Positions 4,999-6,395 of a stretch of DNA of 6,395 nucleotides are shown here, piece after piece. Positions within the stretch are counted from its first letter, which is position 1. Each line of letters opens with the position of its first letter. A model generated the notes under the pieces. It was given only the letters and a program-made list of their open reading frames with translations, was not told the DNA's origin and did not search any database. The translations under genes and the position numbers were made by a program. The stretch is from Bacteroidota bacterium. Its GTDB lineage: Bacteria; Bacteroidota; Bacteroidia; Chitinophagales; Chitinophagaceae. The stretch spans positions 1 through 6,395 of the forward strand of contig JAEWIW010000123.1 of the NCBI GenBank assembly GCA_023386855.1, given 5' to 3'.

Positions 4999-5589
4999 GT
5001 GTTCGGAACCATAAACAGTACGGATGGCGCAACTGCGCTATTAAATGATCTTAATATTGACAGCAACCTGATATCGAACGAACTTGAACTGCTGAATAAA
5101 GCGGAAAGCCGTTATCTGAAAGATATCAAGGTGAGTCTTTCTTCTGCATTACAGGCCAATACACTGCAAAAAAAGGAAGCATACCTTATTGCACTGGCCG
5201 TTGCAGTGAACGAAAAGCATGATACTTTAAAGAATGCTTTTACCAGCAAGGCATCAGAAGAAGGCGCTAATGAAAAAGAGCTTGCTGAAGCCATTGCATG
5301 TGCAAGCCTGCTCAGCGCAAACAATGTTTATTATCGTTTTCGCCATTTCATGGATGAAGAATTCTATAACAATGCGCAGGCAGGAATACGTATGAACATT
5401 ATGGCTTCCCCTGTTCTTGGAAAGGAATTATTTGAACTGATCAGCACTGCTATAAGCGCAGTAAACGGTTGTGAAATGTGTGTTCGCTCACATGAGAAAA
5501 CACTGGTTGCACATGGCAGTTCCAAACAAAGAATTCATGATGCAGTACGACTTGCTGCAGTGGTGAAATCGCTATCCGTGATTTTGTAA
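4999..5589 (+). CDS. ahpD: AhpD-like alkylhydroperoxidase / AhpC reductase partner
   Basis: The protein has 196 residues from a GTG start. No in-frame ATG occurs before residue 118, so GTG at 4999 is the best start, although an upstream ATT at 4972 cannot be ruled out. AhpD proteins are all-helical disulfide reductases that regenerate AhpC and have weak peroxidase activity of their own. In M. tuberculosis AhpD takes electrons from the lipoyl E2 protein and lipoamide dehydrogenase. The core motif is S-A-V-N-G-C-E-M-C-V-R-S-H-E (153-166). C158, C161 and H165 match mycobacterial C130, C133 and H137, and E146 matches E118. The position of mycobacterial His132 is Met160 here. Other shared stretches are N-N-V-Y-Y-R-F-R (108-115) and R-M-N-I-M-A (131-136). 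It lies 103 bp after ahpC with a hairpin between. A weak -7-like TATTTTTC (4971-4978) could give it its own promoter. Confidence 0.92.
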   Translation: MFGTINSTDGATALLNDLNIDSNLISNELELLNKAESRYLKDIKVSLSSALQANTLQKKEAYLIALAVAVNEKHDTLKNAFTSKASEEGANEKELAEAIACASLLSANNVYYRFRHFMDEEFYNNAQAGIRMNIMASPVLGKELFELISTAISAVNGCEMCVRSHEKTLVAHGSSKQRIHDAVRLAAVVKSLSVIL

Positions 5590-5628
5590 TCATACGGCCT
5601 TAATCGCCAATACATCAGCCAACCATTG

Positions 5629-5675
5629 ACCGGCCTGTTAAGCATTGTTCAGCTAATGCTCCATGGCCGGTTTTT
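5629..5675 (+). terminator. intrinsic terminator after ahpD
   Basis: The outer arms ACCGGCC (5629-5635) and GGCCGGT (5665-5671) form a 7-bp GC-rich stem. Inside it, AGCATT (5641-5646) and AATGCT (5655-5660) form a second 6-bp stem, separated by a small internal loop. The structure ends in TTTTT. It ends the ahpC-ahpD transcript and isolates it from the aminotransferase gene. Confidence 0.8.
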
Positions 5676-5691
5676 ATTTAGGTCACTTCCT

Positions 5692-5699
5692 TAATTTTG
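5692..5699 (+). promoter_or_regulatory. -7 promoter element (TAnnTTTG) for the aminotransferase gene
   Basis: TAATTTTG is a perfect match to the Bacteroidota -7 consensus and lies 15 bases before the ATG at 5715. The T-run of the preceding terminator (5671-5675) occupies the position where a -33 element would be, but no clean TTG is seen. The implied mRNA leader is about ten bases or less. Confidence 0.65.
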
Positions 5700-5714
5700 C
5701 ACAAATCGTTCACT

Positions 5715-6395
5715 ATGCCAGGTTATGAATTATTCGGTCAGGAAGAAAGAAAAGAAGTAAATGATGTTCTTGAAACAGGTATCCTGATGCGTTATGGATT
5801 TGATGGTCCGCGCAAAGGTATCTGGAAAGCAAAAGAACTGGAGCAGGCCATTTGTGAGCGTTTTGGTGTTCAGCATGCACAACTGGTTTCCAGCGGAACC
5901 GCCGCATTGACCACTGCAATGGGTGCCCTGGGCATTGGCTATGGTGATGAAGTGATCATGCCGGCCTTCACCTTTGTAGCCAGCTTTGAAGCGGTACTTA
6001 GCGTTGGTGCCATTCCTGTGCTGGTGGATATTGATGATACCCTAACCCTTGATCCTGCTGCGGTAAGAAAAGCCATTACACCCAGAACCAGGTGCATCAT
6101 GCCCGTGCATATGTGCGGAAGTATGGCCGATATGGATGAACTGCTATCCATCTGCAGGGAACATAATATTCTTTTGCTTGAAGATGCCTGCCAGAGTATT
6201 GGTGCCAGTTATAAAGGCAAAAGTTTAGGATCCATCGGCGATGCGGGTACTTTCTCCTTTGACTTTGTAAAAACCATGACCTGCGCTGAAGGTGGTGTGG
6301 TGATGACGAATAACCGTGATACTTATATTAAATGTGATGGCTACAGTGATCATGGACATGACCATGCAGGGGTAGACAGGGGCTCTGACCTTCAT
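5715..6395 (+). CDS. DegT/DnrJ/EryC1/StrS sugar aminotransferase, KdnA-like (3' end outside window)
   Basis: The first 227 residues are present; the frame is still open at the window edge, and family members are usually about 370-400 residues. It is a PLP-dependent fold-type I aminotransferase acting on a keto-sugar. Visible motifs are S-S-G-T-A-A-L (59-65, phosphate binding), G-D-E-V-I-M-P-A-F-T-F-V-A-S (77-90), P-V-H-M-C-G-S-M-A-D-M-D (130-141), E-D-A-C-Q-S-I-G-A (156-164, with D157 pairing with the PLP ring nitrogen) and F-S-F-D-F-V-K-T-M-T-C-A-E-G-G (180-194, with K186 the Schiff-base lysine). The opening M-P-G-Y-E-L-F-G and the segment S-D-H-G-H-D-H-A-G-V-D-R-G resemble, from memory, KdnA of Shewanella oneidensis, which aminates 8-oxo-Kdo to make 8-amino-Kdo for lipopolysaccharide. 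The family assignment is secure; the KdnA substrate is inference. A perfect -7 promoter box precedes it. Confidence 0.93.
   Translation, partial: MPGYELFGQEERKEVNDVLETGILMRYGFDGPRKGIWKAKELEQAICERFGVQHAQLVSSGTAALTTAMGALGIGYGDEVIMPAFTFVASFEAVLSVGAIPVLVDIDDTLTLDPAAVRKAITPRTRCIMPVHMCGSMADMDELLSICREHNILLLEDACQSIGASYKGKSLGSIGDAGTFSFDFVKTMTCAEGGVVMTNNRDTYIKCDGYSDHGHDHAGVDRGSDLH

Noticed and set aside
1..6395. Mobile element, CRISPR array, toxin-antitoxin, phage-defence island or RNA gene
   Set aside because: No transposase, long terminal inverted repeats, regularly spaced repeats, tRNA or rRNA segments or defence domains were seen on either strand.

Overview
The window reads as ordinary chromosomal DNA from a member of the Bacteroidota, most likely a Chitinophagaceae-like or Sphingobacteriia-like bacterium. 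The reasons are the recurrent TAnnTTTG promoter element (perfect copies ahead of the GH25 gene and the aminotransferase gene, near copies ahead of others), A-rich leaders in place of Shine-Dalgarno sites, moderate GC content, and protein content typical of that phylum. I see no insertion sequence, prophage, CRISPR array, tRNA or rRNA.

Left part (1-1053, minus strand): a short apparent operon. A membrane-anchored GH25 lysozyme-like protein comes first, followed 10 bp later by a 72-residue two-helix membrane protein of unknown function, then possibly by the start of a third gene that leaves the window at base 1. A compact divergent promoter region (1054-1144) separates this operon from a rightward radical SAM/SPASM protein (1145-2176). 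No precursor peptide gene accompanies the radical SAM gene.

Middle (2177-4217, plus strand): a cysteine-free MarR-family regulator follows. Its 152-bp upstream region carries two dyad-symmetric sequences, one of them overlapping a possible -7 element. Next comes an exported GHL10 (DigH/YngK-type) glycosyl hydrolase. Together with the GH25 protein, this makes two likely peptidoglycan glycan-strand hydrolases within 4 kb.

Right part (4218-6395, plus strand): a strong intrinsic terminator whose 3' arm overlaps the ahpC promoter is followed by an ahpC-ahpD peroxide-defence pair of the type best known from mycobacteria. AhpC has a C-terminal Cys-Pro-Cys motif, and AhpD has the CxxC motif but a Met where the mycobacterial protein has His132. 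Inverted repeats lie between ahpC and ahpD and after ahpD. The window ends inside a DegT/DnrJ/EryC1/StrS aminotransferase that resembles KdnA, the enzyme that makes 8-amino-Kdo, so cell-envelope sugar biosynthesis probably continues to the right.

How they fit together: the theme is cell-envelope maintenance (GH25, GHL10, KdnA-like) plus oxidative-stress defence (AhpC/AhpD). The genes look like several small transcription units, not one dedicated system. I found no convincing novel multi-gene system. The points most worth checking are the lysozyme/microprotein pair, the orphan radical SAM protein, the dyad sites, and the variant AhpD active site.
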